A DNA stretch of 45,051 nt from Verrucomicrobiota bacterium (GTDB lineage: Bacteria; Verrucomicrobiota; Verrucomicrobiia; Limisphaerales; UBA9464). The stretch spans positions 1-45,051 of the forward strand of contig JANYDN010000169.1 in assembly GCA_025363585.1 (NCBI GenBank). Reading direction: 5' to 3'. A program made the position numbers and the translations under genes. The notes below the pieces were generated by a model. It ran no database searches, was not told the DNA's origin, and worked only from the letters and a program-made list of their open reading frames with translations. Of this stretch, positions 15,137 to 23,332 are shown in pieces (the stretch's first letter is position 1; each line of letters begins with the position of its first letter).

Positions 15137-17149
15137 TCAGCGCGTGGACGACGTCAGCAGCTCCACGAGGGCCGCGTCTTTCTCCGGCGACGACTGGAAA
15201 TCGAACGCGCGCATGAAGCGTTGCTTCTCCTTCTCTCCGGTGGAGGCGTCCCGGACGATCTTCACCAGCAACGACGGCGTCGCTTTCGCGCGCGAGCGCC
15301 AGATCACCTCGCGGGCGGACGTGGTGTTCCATTGGCCGCCGCGCGCTTGCAGGAACGCCGCGAGACAAGCGTCCCAGTTCTTGTCGGCGCCGATCCCGAG
15401 CGCCTCGAGATACCAACGATCCTTGCCGTCGTGGCGATCCGCCAGTTTCGCCCACAACGCCGGTGCCTCGGGCGACTTGTGGTGCCGCAACGCGATGGCG
15501 CATTCGCGCAACACCTGCCGGTCCGGATCGGACGCCAGTTGGCGCACGATGGGCACGATGTCCAGATGCAGCTCGCGCGCGATCCGCAGGCCCGCGATGC
15601 GGATGTCGGCGTCCGGATCCTTGATCGCCGCCGCCACGTACGTCGCGGCCCGGCCATCGATGCGCGCCAGCAGGTGCAACGCGCGCGCGCGGAACCGCGG
15701 GTTGGCATCCGACCAAAGTTTCCCGAGATTGGCCTCCGCGGCCGCGCCGATTTCGTGCACCGCCTGCCAGGCCACGCAGCGCGTGGCGTTGTTGGGCGAC
15801 TTCAACGCGGCGACCGCGCCGGCGGGCGTGGACAAATCGAGCTTCGGGACCGTCGGACGATGACCCTTGGGCGCGATGCGGTAGACGCGTCCGGTCATCG
15901 TCGCGAGATCCTGGTCAGCCATGTAGTGGCCGCCGACACCCGCGTCGTTCCAGTCCGCGACGTACACCGATCCGTCCGGACCGACCGTGACGTCGCTGGG
16001 ACGGAACCAACCGTCGGCGGACGAGACCAGATCGACGATCTCGGCGGAATACCCGGCGCCCTGTTTGCGGACGGGATACGCGCGGACGACGCGCGGTCCG
16101 GCGTCGCAGTGGATGATTTGCCCGCGGAAAACCTCGGGGAGCAGATCGCCCTCGTAGACCGCGATGCCGGTCGGCGAGCCCGCGCCGGTCTGGAGCAAGT
16201 TCGGGACGACCCCGGGATCGTTGAGATGCCAATGGCGGCGGGGAATGTCCTCCTCCATGCCGGTGCGTTTGTCGCCCCACCCGGCGCCGGTGAACTCGTC
16301 GGTGTAACCGTAGTTGCCGAACTCCATCACGAAGTTGATGCGGACGCCCTTGTTGCCGTCGTCGTCGTTGTCGGACTGCCAGAGCGTGCCGAAGGAATCA
16401 ACGGCGACCTCGAAGTTGTTGCGGAAGTTCCAGCCGAGCGTCTCGAGATGGGAGCCGTCGGGATCGCAGCGGAAAACGAGTCCCTGCTGGTACGGCTTGC
16501 GATGGCCGCGCACCTCGTTGCCGTCGGCATCGACGATCCAGTTGGTGCCGTCCGCGGTCTTCAACTGCCGGCCCTCGTTGCCGACGTTGAAATACAATTT
16601 GCCGTCGGGCCCGAACGAGAACGCGTGGGCGCCGTGGTCGTGGTCGACGCCGGCGATTCCCGAGAAAAGTTTGCGCGGCGGGCCGTCGGCCTTGAGGTCG
16701 TGGTTCTTGTCCTGGAAGACGAGGATGTCGGGCGAGCGCGAGACGATGACGGTGTCGCCGAGGACGCAGATGCCGAGCGCGGCGTTGATTTCCTCGCCTT
16801 GGTAAAAGGTCGTGGCCTTGTCTGCGACGCCGTCGCCATCGGTGTCCTCGAGGATCTGGATGCGGTCGCCGCCGGGGCGGAGTTTGCCCCATTTCTGGAA
16901 GGTGGAACGGTAATTGGCGCCCTCGGTGATCCAGACGCGGCCCTTGGAATCGACGTCCATGTTGGTCGGGTTGACGACGTCGGGTTCGGCGGCGAACACG
17001 CCGACGGCGAGGCCCGGGTAAACCGCCATGGTATCGGCCATCGTCCGCGCGGCGGCGTGGCCGTGGGCGTGTTGGGCGAAGGCGGCGGGCGCGGCGGCCA
17101 AGGCGAGCGCGGCGATGCCGGCGGCGCGGAGATGTGCGGCGAGATTCAT
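15137..17149 (-). CDS. Secreted PVC-type membrane-bound dehydrogenase (TIGR02604-like) with HEAT-like repeats
   Basis: A 670-residue exported protein. A Sec signal (1-25, MNLAAHLRAAGIAALALAAAPAAFAQ) is followed by a beta-propeller of the glucose/sorbosone dehydrogenase type (about 40-450): FAAEPDVVNPTNMDVDSKGRVWITEG, ILEDTDGDGVADKATTF, GDTVIVSRSPDILVFQD, DHDHGAHAFSFGPDGKLYFNVGN, and GSVYVADWNDAGVGGH. The region from about 455 to the end resembles HEAT-like helical repeats. PVC proteins of this kind usually continue into a cytochrome-c-like heme-binding domain with CxxCH; none is present before the stop here. A quinone-coupled sugar or alcohol oxidation role is possible but not shown. The start is set by the signal peptide; the open frame further upstream is a repeat-derived shadow. 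Confidence 0.85.
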   Translation of the reverse strand: MNLAAHLRAAGIAALALAAAPAAFAQHAHGHAAARTMADTMAVYPGLAVGVFAAEPDVVNPTNMDVDSKGRVWITEGANYRSTFQKWGKLRPGGDRIQILEDTDGDGVADKATTFYQGEEINAALGICVLGDTVIVSRSPDILVFQDKNHDLKADGPPRKLFSGIAGVDHDHGAHAFSFGPDGKLYFNVGNEGRQLKTADGTNWIVDADGNEVRGHRKPYQQGLVFRCDPDGSHLETLGWNFRNNFEVAVDSFGTLWQSDNDDDGNKGVRINFVMEFGNYGYTDEFTGAGWGDKRTGMEEDIPRRHWHLNDPGVVPNLLQTGAGSPTGIAVYEGDLLPEVFRGQIIHCDAGPRVVRAYPVRKQGAGYSAEIVDLVSSADGWFRPSDVTVGPDGSVYVADWNDAGVGGHYMADQDLATMTGRVYRIAPKGHRPTVPKLDLSTPAGAVAALKSPNNATRCVAWQAVHEIGAAAEANLGKLWSDANPRFRARALHLLARIDGRAATYVAAAIKDPDADIRIAGLRIARELHLDIVPIVRQLASDPDRQVLRECAIALRHHKSPEAPALWAKLADRHDGKDRWYLEALGIGADKNWDACLAAFLQARGGQWNTTSAREVIWRSRAKATPSLLVKIVRDASTGEKEKQRFMRAFDFQSSPEKDAALVELLTSSTR

Positions 17150-17227
17150 GGCGTGGGACGGGAGTCTACTCGCGCCCGCTTCGGAGGAGGCGAGGAATTT
17201 CTTCGGGTGCAGCGTGGCGTCCTCGAC

Positions 17228-17377
17228 GTGGCCGCCGCGGTGACGCGGTGGATGCGCAGTCGTGGCGTGGGCGTCCGTCGAATTGTAGGCCGGGTCCCCC
17301 GACCCGGCGTCGAGGCCGACGGCAACGCGCCGGCAGGAATCTCGCGAGAAACGCCGCGTGGGGGCACGCGACCTATA
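17228..17377. repeat. Type D hairpin followed by a type A-B composite element
   Basis: The D module (17228-17252) has a CCGCCGCG/CGCGGTGG stem around loop GTGA. After about 30 bp comes an A-B composite (17284-17377): TGTAGG, stem GCCGGGTC with loop CCCC and stem GACCCGGC, a core with CGAGATTCC on the opposite strand, and a terminal hairpin with GCCGCGTG/CACGCGAC-type stem ending CTATA. The same D-then-A order, with similar spacing, occurs on the opposite strand at 26360-26435. This fills the gap between the dehydrogenase-like gene and ada. Confidence 0.8.
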
Positions 17378-17385
17378 GCCAAGGT

Positions 17386-18426
17386 TCACCGTCGCTCGAG
17401 TTCGAGCAGCCAGTGTTTGCGCCACGTGCCGCCGCCGTAGCCGCCCAACCCGCCGTCGGCGTTCACGACGCGATGGCACGGGATCACGATGGCCACGCGG
17501 TTCGCGCCGTTCGCGGTGCCCGCGGCACGTTGCGCTCCGGGCTTGCCCGCGCGAAGGGCGAGCTCCGCGTACGAGCAGGTTTTTCCATACGGGATCGCGC
17601 GCAGCGTTTCCCAAACCGTTTTCTGAAATTCCGTTCCGGGCGCCACGATCGGAACCGCGAAGCGCCGCAGCTTTCCCGCGAAGTAGGCCGTCAACTCCGA
17701 CTCGAGCCGGTCGAGGTGCGGGTGGTTGCCCGGCACCGTCGGAATGTCGAGCCATCGTCGCAACGCCGCTTCCTGCCGTTCCAATCGCACCGGATCATGG
17801 AACTCCAAAAGGCATACGCCCGCATCGATCGCGCCGATCCGCAGCGGTCCCAACGGGCTCGCGATCACGCGCGTCCGGATCGTCTCGCCGTCGCGTCCCG
17901 CGCCCGGTGGCTTGCCGAATTGACGCGTGTACGCCTCGCGGAAGCCGCTGTGGGATTCCCAGCCGGACCCCAGCGCGACGTCGTCGAGACCCGCGCCCGC
18001 GCGCAGTTTTTCCTGCGCGGCCTGCAATCGCCGCGCGCGCGCGAACTCGCTGAACGTCATGCCGTGGTTGCGCAGGAACCATCGTCGCGCGCGGGCCGGC
18101 TCGATGCCGAGCGACGCGAGGTCGTCGTTGGAAACCCGCGCCCCGGGATCGGCCTCGACGCGCCGCAACAGCGGTTTCACCCAATCGGGCTCGGTGCCCG
18201 CGGCGCCCTTGGGATCGCACCGGAGGCAGGCCCGATAGCCGGCCGCGGTCGCGTCGTCCGGCGTGGCGAAATACTCGAGATGCTCGGGCCGCGGTTTGCG
18301 CGCGGTGCACGATGGGCGGCAGTAGATCCCGGTCGTGGTGACGCCGGCGCAGAAAAGCCCGTCGTACCCACGGTCACCCGCGAGAAACGCGCGCGTCATG
18401 TCGGCCGGAGGCGGCATCAGTTTCAC
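17386..18426 (-). CDS. ada: Ada, bifunctional methyl-DNA repair protein and transcriptional activator
   Basis: A 346-residue protein with the full Ada architecture. The N-terminal zinc domain (about 10-78) has the four cysteines Cys36, Cys40, Cys67 and Cys70 (TTGIYCRPSC and ACLRC) and accepts methyl groups from phosphotriesters. An AraC-type helix-turn-helix region (about 83-172) follows, with GWESHSGFREAYTRQFGKPP. The C-terminal O6-alkylguanine transferase domain (about 183-346) carries the active site PCHRV with Cys317, plus FQKTVWETLRAIPYGKTCSY and GGYGGGTWRKHWLLELE. It would repair alkylation damage by suicidal transfer and activate its own regulon when methylated. No other alkylation-response gene lies beside it. 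Confidence 0.95.
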   Translation of the reverse strand: MKLMPPPADMTRAFLAGDRGYDGLFCAGVTTTGIYCRPSCTARKPRPEHLEYFATPDDATAAGYRACLRCDPKGAAGTEPDWVKPLLRRVEADPGARVSNDDLASLGIEPARARRWFLRNHGMTFSEFARARRLQAAQEKLRAGAGLDDVALGSGWESHSGFREAYTRQFGKPPGAGRDGETIRTRVIASPLGPLRIGAIDAGVCLLEFHDPVRLERQEAALRRWLDIPTVPGNHPHLDRLESELTAYFAGKLRRFAVPIVAPGTEFQKTVWETLRAIPYGKTCSYAELALRAGKPGAQRAAGTANGANRVAIVIPCHRVVNADGGLGGYGGGTWRKHWLLELERR

Positions 18427-18501
18427 GTTGCCACGCTACGGTCGCGCTCCGGAACGCCGCCACCGAAAAGGCGACGTGGAATCCGGGGAGTGCGGGCTGG
18501 G

Positions 18502-18532
18502 TGTTCAGTGTTCAGTGTTCAGTGTTCAGTGT
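18502..18532. repeat. Heptamer tandem array, TGTTCAG
   Basis: Four perfect TGTTCAG units (18502-18529) and a partial fifth, immediately followed by a type D hairpin. Same family as 6122-6149. Confidence 0.9.
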
Positions 18533-18534
18533 TC

Positions 18535-18671
18535 GTGGCCGCCGCGGTGACGCGGTGGATCGCGGCGTAGAGCGGCCGTCCTCGGCTGCGCAAGTAGCAG
18601 GCGTCTCGCCTGCGCCGGGTTTCGGGTTCGTAGGGAACGTCTCCAGTCCACCGTCTCACGACGGCGGCCAC
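18535..18671. repeat. String of palindromic modules D, E, E, D-prime
   Basis: In order: D (18535-18559, loop GTGA); E (18567-18591, GTAGAGCGGCCG, loop TCCT, CGGCTGC); E (18594-18617, stem GCAGGCG, loop TCT, stem CGCCTGC); and an inverted D variant (18647-18671) with stem CCGCCGTC/GACGGTGG around GTGA on the minus strand. The three E/D stems differ in sequence but remain paired. No gene is seen in the 350-bp gap between ada and the transglutaminase-like gene. Confidence 0.8.
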
Positions 18672-18690
18672 GGCTCCTGCGGCGTGGCCG

Positions 18691-18718
18691 ACTTGAAACT
18701 TGAAACTGAAAACTTGAA
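18691..18718. repeat. Heptamer tandem array, ACTTGAA
   Basis: Four 7-bp units: ACTTGAA twice, ACTGAAA, ACTTGAA. It lies upstream of the transglutaminase-like gene and is related to arrays at 20561 and 44506-44700. Confidence 0.8.
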
Positions 18719-18779
18719 ACCCCGCACAGGCGGCACGGGCCATTGCCCAAGCGGGCCCGGCCGTGCCAGGGTCCACGGC

Positions 18780-19940
18780 ATGGGATTCGCGAAGTGCGCT
18801 TCGATGGTGCTCCTGGGCTTGGGCTGTGCGTCCGCGGGAATCGCGGGAGAAGTCTGGTGGACGACGTCCACCGCGGCCGTGCTGCCGTTGGCCGGGACGA
18901 ATCGCGTCGAGATGGAGCGGGCACTCGGCGCGGTTCCCGTCGCGCAGCGCGCCTCGATGGCGTTCCTCGTCGAGAACATGCCCGACGCCGATCGCGCGCG
19001 GTTGTCGGCCGATTTCCTCCTGCGCAACACCGCGTTGGCGCACGAGGCATGGGAGAAATCGCCGTGGCACGGGCGCGTGACGGAGGAAATTTTCCGCAAC
19101 GACGTCCTTCCCTATGCCGCGGTCAACGAGGACCGCGACGATTGGCGCGCGAAGCTCCGGGAGTTGTCGCTCCCGTTGGTGGCGGATTGCAAGACGCCCA
19201 CCGACGCCGCGCGTCGGCTCAACGAAAAACTCTTCCCGCTGGTGAAGGTCCGTTACGACACCAAGCGCCACAAGGCCGACCAGGGTCCGGTCGAGACGAT
19301 GCAGACCGGCATGGCGACGTGCACCGGGCTCTCGATCCTGCTGATCGACGCCTGCCGTTCCGTCGGCGTCCCGGCGCGGTTGGTCGGAACGCCGTTGTGG
19401 GCGAATCTCCGCGGCAACCACACGTGGGTCGAGGTCTGGGACGGCGATTGGCATTTCGCGGGCGCGGCGGAACCGGACGCCGCCGGACTCGACCGCGGAT
19501 GGTTCGTGCACGACGCGTCCGAGGCGCTGCGTGACGAGCCGAAGCACGCGATCTACGCGAGCAGCTTCAAGCGCACGGGCCTGTCGTATCCCATGGTGTG
19601 GGCGAAGGACGTGGACTGGGTTCCCGCGGTCAATGTCACCGACCGCTACGCGCCGACGAAGCCCACCGCGACGAACGGCCGGCTGCTGGTGAAGGTCGTC
19701 GAAAAGAAGGACGGCCGCCGCGTGGTCGCTAACGTCCGCATCCGCGACGCGGCCGACGTCGCGGCGGAATGGAGCGGGACGAGTCGCGGCGAGACGGCGG
19801 ATCTCAACGACATCCTGCCGTTCGAGGTGCGGCGCGACCACACCTACACGATCGAGACGGAGTGGAACGGGAAGAAGAAGACGGCGCGCGCGACGATCCG
19901 GACGAACGCGCAGGACGTGGTGGTCGTGGGGTTCGATTAG
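18780..19940 (+). CDS. Secreted transglutaminase-like domain protein
   Basis: A 386-residue exported protein. An N-terminal signal (1-22, MGFAKCASMVLLGLGCASAGIAG) could be a plain Sec signal; LGLGC-A also resembles a lipobox, so a lipoprotein is possible. The transglutaminase-like fold sits around 125-240: Cys181 in TGMATCTGLSILL, His214 in RGNHTWVEVWDGDWHF, and an Asp in the AAEPD stretch as the likely third catalytic residue. The C-terminal 90 residues (LLVKVVEKKDGRRVVANVRI ... TYTIETEWNGKKKTARATI) look like a beta-sandwich. In bacteria this fold usually cleaves or cross-links peptides. The stop TAG is the beginning of an E-type palindromic module. Confidence 0.83.
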   Translation: MGFAKCASMVLLGLGCASAGIAGEVWWTTSTAAVLPLAGTNRVEMERALGAVPVAQRASMAFLVENMPDADRARLSADFLLRNTALAHEAWEKSPWHGRVTEEIFRNDVLPYAAVNEDRDDWRAKLRELSLPLVADCKTPTDAARRLNEKLFPLVKVRYDTKRHKADQGPVETMQTGMATCTGLSILLIDACRSVGVPARLVGTPLWANLRGNHTWVEVWDGDWHFAGAAEPDAAGLDRGWFVHDASEALRDEPKHAIYASSFKRTGLSYPMVWAKDVDWVPAVNVTDRYAPTKPTATNGRLLVKVVEKKDGRRVVANVRIRDAADVAAEWSGTSRGETADLNDILPFEVRRDHTYTIETEWNGKKKTARATIRTNAQDVVVVGFD

Positions 19941-19983
19941 CGCAAGCGTCCCGCATGCGGTGGCCGCGGCGTCCCGCCGTGGT
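19938..19983. repeat. Two adjacent E-type hairpins starting at a stop codon
   Basis: The first begins with the TAG stop of the transglutaminase-like gene (TAGCGCAAGCGTCCCGC...). The second has stem CCGCGGCG, loop TCC and stem CGCCGTGG with one G-T pair. The gap 19941-20887 holds no gene I can support. Confidence 0.65.
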
Positions 19984-20560
19984 TCCGATGGGTGTCGTCG
20001 CTTTCCCCGCCGCGCTCGCTACGGCTTTGGAAAGCGGTGTGGCGTCGCTGGCGCTCCTTCCCACCGCAGTCCGAAAGCGCTTCTCAGCGCATCGTTCCGG
20101 CGCGGAACGAATCGTGGCGTCGTCGTCGGGAAGTTCTCAAGAAGATCGGCGGGGCCGGGCTTGCGCCCAACCCCGCCGTCTATGCGCCAGACCTACTCCA
20201 ATAAATCCGGCGAAAGCATCGGGCCGGCAACGGGTGTCTCCGCCCGCCGCCGGCCGGAACGAACCGCGCCGGGCCTCAACGTCCCGGCCACACTCGTGCG
20301 ATCCGTTGCAAACTACGACCGCGTCCGCGGCCGGGCGTTCGCGATTTTCATGCCAAATGTTGGTCCGCCCGAAATTTGGAGGGGACGGATTCTTCCGTTT
20401 CGTTGAGTTCGTGCCCCGGGTGTTGGGACGTGGCGCAGGTGTCCCGCGTTGGGTGACCGCGGAGTGCGTCGCGGAACGGCACGATAAAGAAAAGGTGGAA
20501 GACTGGGGGGACGCGTGGGACGGGCGCGCGGTCCGATGTGCCGCGGTTCGGTTCCCTTGG

Positions 20561-20588
20561 CTTCAAACTAAAAACTTCAAACCTAAAA
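20561..20588. repeat. Heptamer-like array, CTTCAAA/CTAAAAA
   Basis: CTTCAAA, CTAAAAA, CTTCAAA, CCTAAAA in register. It precedes a cluster of E-type hairpins. Confidence 0.65.
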
Positions 20589-20593
20589 CTCGA

Positions 20594-20821
20594 GCGCAGG
20601 CGAGACGCCCGCGTTGCGCCTTGCTGGCACGGGCGGGGACGCCCTTGTTTGCGCAGGCGGGGACGCCCGCTCTACGTCGTGCGGCGGCATGCCACGGGGT
20701 AGGGCGGCCGTCCCCGGCTGCACAAAAGAGCACCGTCTCGGTGCGGGCCGGCGGGTCGGTTGGGCGTGAACTCAGGCGGGGCTGTGCGCCGAAGCCCGGC
20801 GCAGGCGGGGACGGCCGCGCG
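20594..20821. repeat. Cluster of E-type hairpins
   Basis: At least four copies: 20594-20618 and 20651-20675 (minus orientation, GCGCAGGCG ... CGCCCGC), 20699-20723 (plus, GTAGGGCGGCCG, loop TCCC, CGGCTGC) and 20798-20821 (minus). A partial copy (GGGCGGGGACGCCC) lies between the first two. In the copy at 20699 the central pair of the stem is flipped relative to the others. Confidence 0.75.
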
Positions 20822-20887
20822 AACGACCTACACCGCACCTTCGGCCTTTCGCGTCGCGTTCGCCGCGTGCACGCTGTCGGCGCTTCC

Positions 20888-23221
20888 ATGCGTCCTGCCG
20901 ATCCATCCGGATTCCCGTTCCCGCTTCGGCACATGCCATGGCTGCTGGCCTTGTGGGTCCTGGCCACCGCCACGGCGGCCCCGCCGCCACACGACGCTTC
21001 CGCAACCAACGGCTATCCGTGGCGTCCCTTTGAATCGGTACGCCGGCCCCCGGTGCCGGCTTCGGAGATCGCCGGGTTCGTTCCGCGTGGCCCCATCGAC
21101 CGCTTTTTGTCCGAAGGCTGGCAAGCGCACGGGCTGGCGCCGCGACCCGAGGCGTCGCGCGAGGTCTTGTTGCGGCGGCTTTTTGTCGATCTGGTCGGAT
21201 TGAATCCGACGCCGGCCGAACAGGCGGCGTTCATGTCGGACACCGGTGCGGACGCGTACGAGCGGTGGGTGGACCGGTTGCTCGACGATCCGCGGCACGC
21301 GGAGCGATGGGCGCGGCATTGGATGGACGTGTGGCGCTACAGCGACTGGGCGGGATGGGCCGACGGCAACCAGATCCGTGATTCGCAGCCGCACATCTGG
21401 CGTTGGCGCGACTGGATCGTGGATTCGCTCGCGGCGGACAAGCCGTACGACCGGATGGTGGTCGAGATGCTGGCCGCGGACGAGGCGATGCCCGGCGACG
21501 CCGCGGCGTTGCGGGCAACCGGTTTTTTGGCGCGGAACTACAAGATGCTTTCGCGCGAGCAATGGCTCGAGGACACGCTGAAGCACACGTCGCAGGCGTT
21601 CATGGGCGTGACGCTGGGATGCGCGAAGTGCCACGACCATCCGGTGGACGGGATCGCGCAGCGCGAATACTACGCGATGCGCGCGGTGTTCGAGCCGCAC
21701 CAAGTCCGGCTCGACCGTGTCCCCGGCCAACTCGACACGGCGAAGGACGGCCTCGCGCGGGTGTACGATGCGACGAACGCGCCGACGTGGCTGTTCGTGC
21801 GGGGCGACGAACGGCATCCGTTGACGAACGAGGTCGTGCGGCCCGGCGTGCCGGGATTGCTGGGCGGGAAGCTGGAAGTCGCCGAGGTGCGGTTGCCGTC
21901 CGACGCGTCGCGTCCGGATCGCCGCGAATTCGTCCTTCGCGACCTGCGCGCGCAGGGAGAACGGGCGATCGCGGAAGCGCGCGACGGACTGGCGAAGGCC
22001 GAGCAAGCGACGAACGCGACGCCGTCGCGGATTTTGGAGGCACGATCCGCAATCGACGCGGCCGAGAAGCGGTACGCGGCGACGCTCGGCGTGCTTTCGG
22101 CCGAGGACGCGCTGGAGGGCGCGGCACCGGCGAATCCCGCGGCGACGAACGCCGTGTTGTTGCAGCGGTTGGTGGACGTCTCCGAAGCCCGGTTGCGCCG
22201 ACTCCGTGCGGAGAACGTGCTGGCAATCGCGAAGACCAACGAAGCGGCCGCGGCGCGCAAGGAGTTCGACGCGTCGACAAAGCATCTCGCGGACACGATC
22301 ACGGTACTGGCGAAGCCGCTGGACGCGGCGTTCTTGCCGCGGTTGGCGCCCACGTATCCCGGGACCAGCACCGGACGGCGGCTGGCATTGGCGCGGTGGA
22401 TGACGCGCGCGGAGCATCCGCTGACCGCAAGGGTCGCGGCCAACCAGGTTTGGCTCCGTCATTTCGGGGCGGGAATCGTGCCGACGCCGTCGGACTTCGG
22501 GCGCAACGGCCGTCCACCGAGCCACGGGGCGTTGCTGGATTGGCTCGCGGCGGAGTTCATGGAGCCGACGATTCCCGACGGGCACGGCGAGTCGGCGAAG
22601 CCGTGGAGCTTCCGCCATCTGCACCGGCTCATCGTGACGAGCACGGCGTATCGCATGGCATCGACGCCGGACGACCGTGATCTGGCGGCGGACCCCGACA
22701 ACCGGTTTTTGTGGCGCGCGAATTCGCGGCGGATGGAAGCGGAGGCCGTGCGCGACAACATCCTGTTCGCGTCGGGATCGCTGGATCCCTCCCGCGGCGG
22801 GCCGGAGATCGACCATCGTCAGGCGATGACGTCGCGGCGGCGTTCGTTGTACCTGCGGAACGCGGCGGAGAAGCAGCCCGAGTTCCTGCAGATCTTCGAT
22901 GGGCCGGCGGTGACGGAGTGTTATCTGCGACGGCCGAGCGTGATGCCGCAGCAGGCGCTGGCATTGGCGAACAGCGAGATGGTGTCGCGGGAGGCGGACG
23001 TGCTGGCGAGGCGTTTGGCGGCGGAAGCAGCGGGGAACGACGGGCGGTTCGTGGAGCTGGCCTTCGCCCGCGTGCTGGGGCGGCGTCCGACCGATGCCGA
23101 ACGCGCGGAGAGCGTGGCGTATCTGGGGGCGCGGCCGGCCGGCGCGGAGTCAAACGCGCGGATGGCGGGCAACTTCGTGAAGGTGCTCTTCAACCACAAC
23201 GATTTCGTCGTGGTGCGGTAG
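20888..23221 (+). CDS. Secreted DUF1549/DUF1553 (PSCyt2/PSD1) protein
   Basis: A 777-residue exported protein typical of Planctomycetes and Verrucomicrobia. A signal sequence (about 1-35; the core starts at MPWLLALWVLATATAA, so ATG 20933 is an alternative start) is followed by DUF1549 (about 65-275: PIDRFLSEGWQAHGLAPRPEASREVLLRRLFVDLVGLNPTPAE). That domain contains a heme-type CAKCH motif (Cys245, Cys248, His249). A central coiled-coil-like region (about 355-475) precedes DUF1553 (about 480-770: ALARWMTRAEHPLTARVAANQVWLRHFG and MPQQALALANSEMV). The usual N-terminal PSCyt1 cytochrome domain is missing, and no DUF1501 partner gene follows. Function in the family is unproven; redox or polysaccharide use is suspected. 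Confidence 0.88.
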   Translation: MRPADPSGFPFPLRHMPWLLALWVLATATAAPPPHDASATNGYPWRPFESVRRPPVPASEIAGFVPRGPIDRFLSEGWQAHGLAPRPEASREVLLRRLFVDLVGLNPTPAEQAAFMSDTGADAYERWVDRLLDDPRHAERWARHWMDVWRYSDWAGWADGNQIRDSQPHIWRWRDWIVDSLAADKPYDRMVVEMLAADEAMPGDAAALRATGFLARNYKMLSREQWLEDTLKHTSQAFMGVTLGCAKCHDHPVDGIAQREYYAMRAVFEPHQVRLDRVPGQLDTAKDGLARVYDATNAPTWLFVRGDERHPLTNEVVRPGVPGLLGGKLEVAEVRLPSDASRPDRREFVLRDLRAQGERAIAEARDGLAKAEQATNATPSRILEARSAIDAAEKRYAATLGVLSAEDALEGAAPANPAATNAVLLQRLVDVSEARLRRLRAENVLAIAKTNEAAAARKEFDASTKHLADTITVLAKPLDAAFLPRLAPTYPGTSTGRRLALARWMTRAEHPLTARVAANQVWLRHFGAGIVPTPSDFGRNGRPPSHGALLDWLAAEFMEPTIPDGHGESAKPWSFRHLHRLIVTSTAYRMASTPDDRDLAADPDNRFLWRANSRRMEAEAVRDNILFASGSLDPSRGGPEIDHRQAMTSRRRSLYLRNAAEKQPEFLQIFDGPAVTECYLRRPSVMPQQALALANSEMVSREADVLARRLAAEAAGNDGRFVELAFARVLGRRPTDAERAESVAYLGARPAGAESNARMAGNFVKVLFNHNDFVVVR

Positions 23222-23332
23222 TGGTGCGGTTGAAATCCCTTTGGAGGACGTTCGGAATCCTTGTCTGCCGAGCGGAGTTTGTGCGGCACGGGAGCCCCGC
23301 GTTCGTCCCGACGGCCCCGATGTCGGATCGAA

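Noticed and set aside
15137-17755. Long 872-residue open frame extending the dehydrogenase-like gene upstream into the ada region.
   Set aside because: The added 200 residues are Arg-rich shadow sequence of ada and the palindromic elements; a clear signal peptide starts at 17149.
19960-20406. 148-residue open frame in the gap after the transglutaminase-like gene.
   Set aside because: No recognisable motif, no ribosome binding site, and it begins in palindromic modules.
19769-20887. Open frame upstream of the DUF1549 gene, continuous for over 1 kb.
   Set aside because: It overlaps the transglutaminase-like gene in another frame and has Arg/Pro-rich composition typical of high-GC shadow frames; the signal peptide near 20888-20933 marks the real start.
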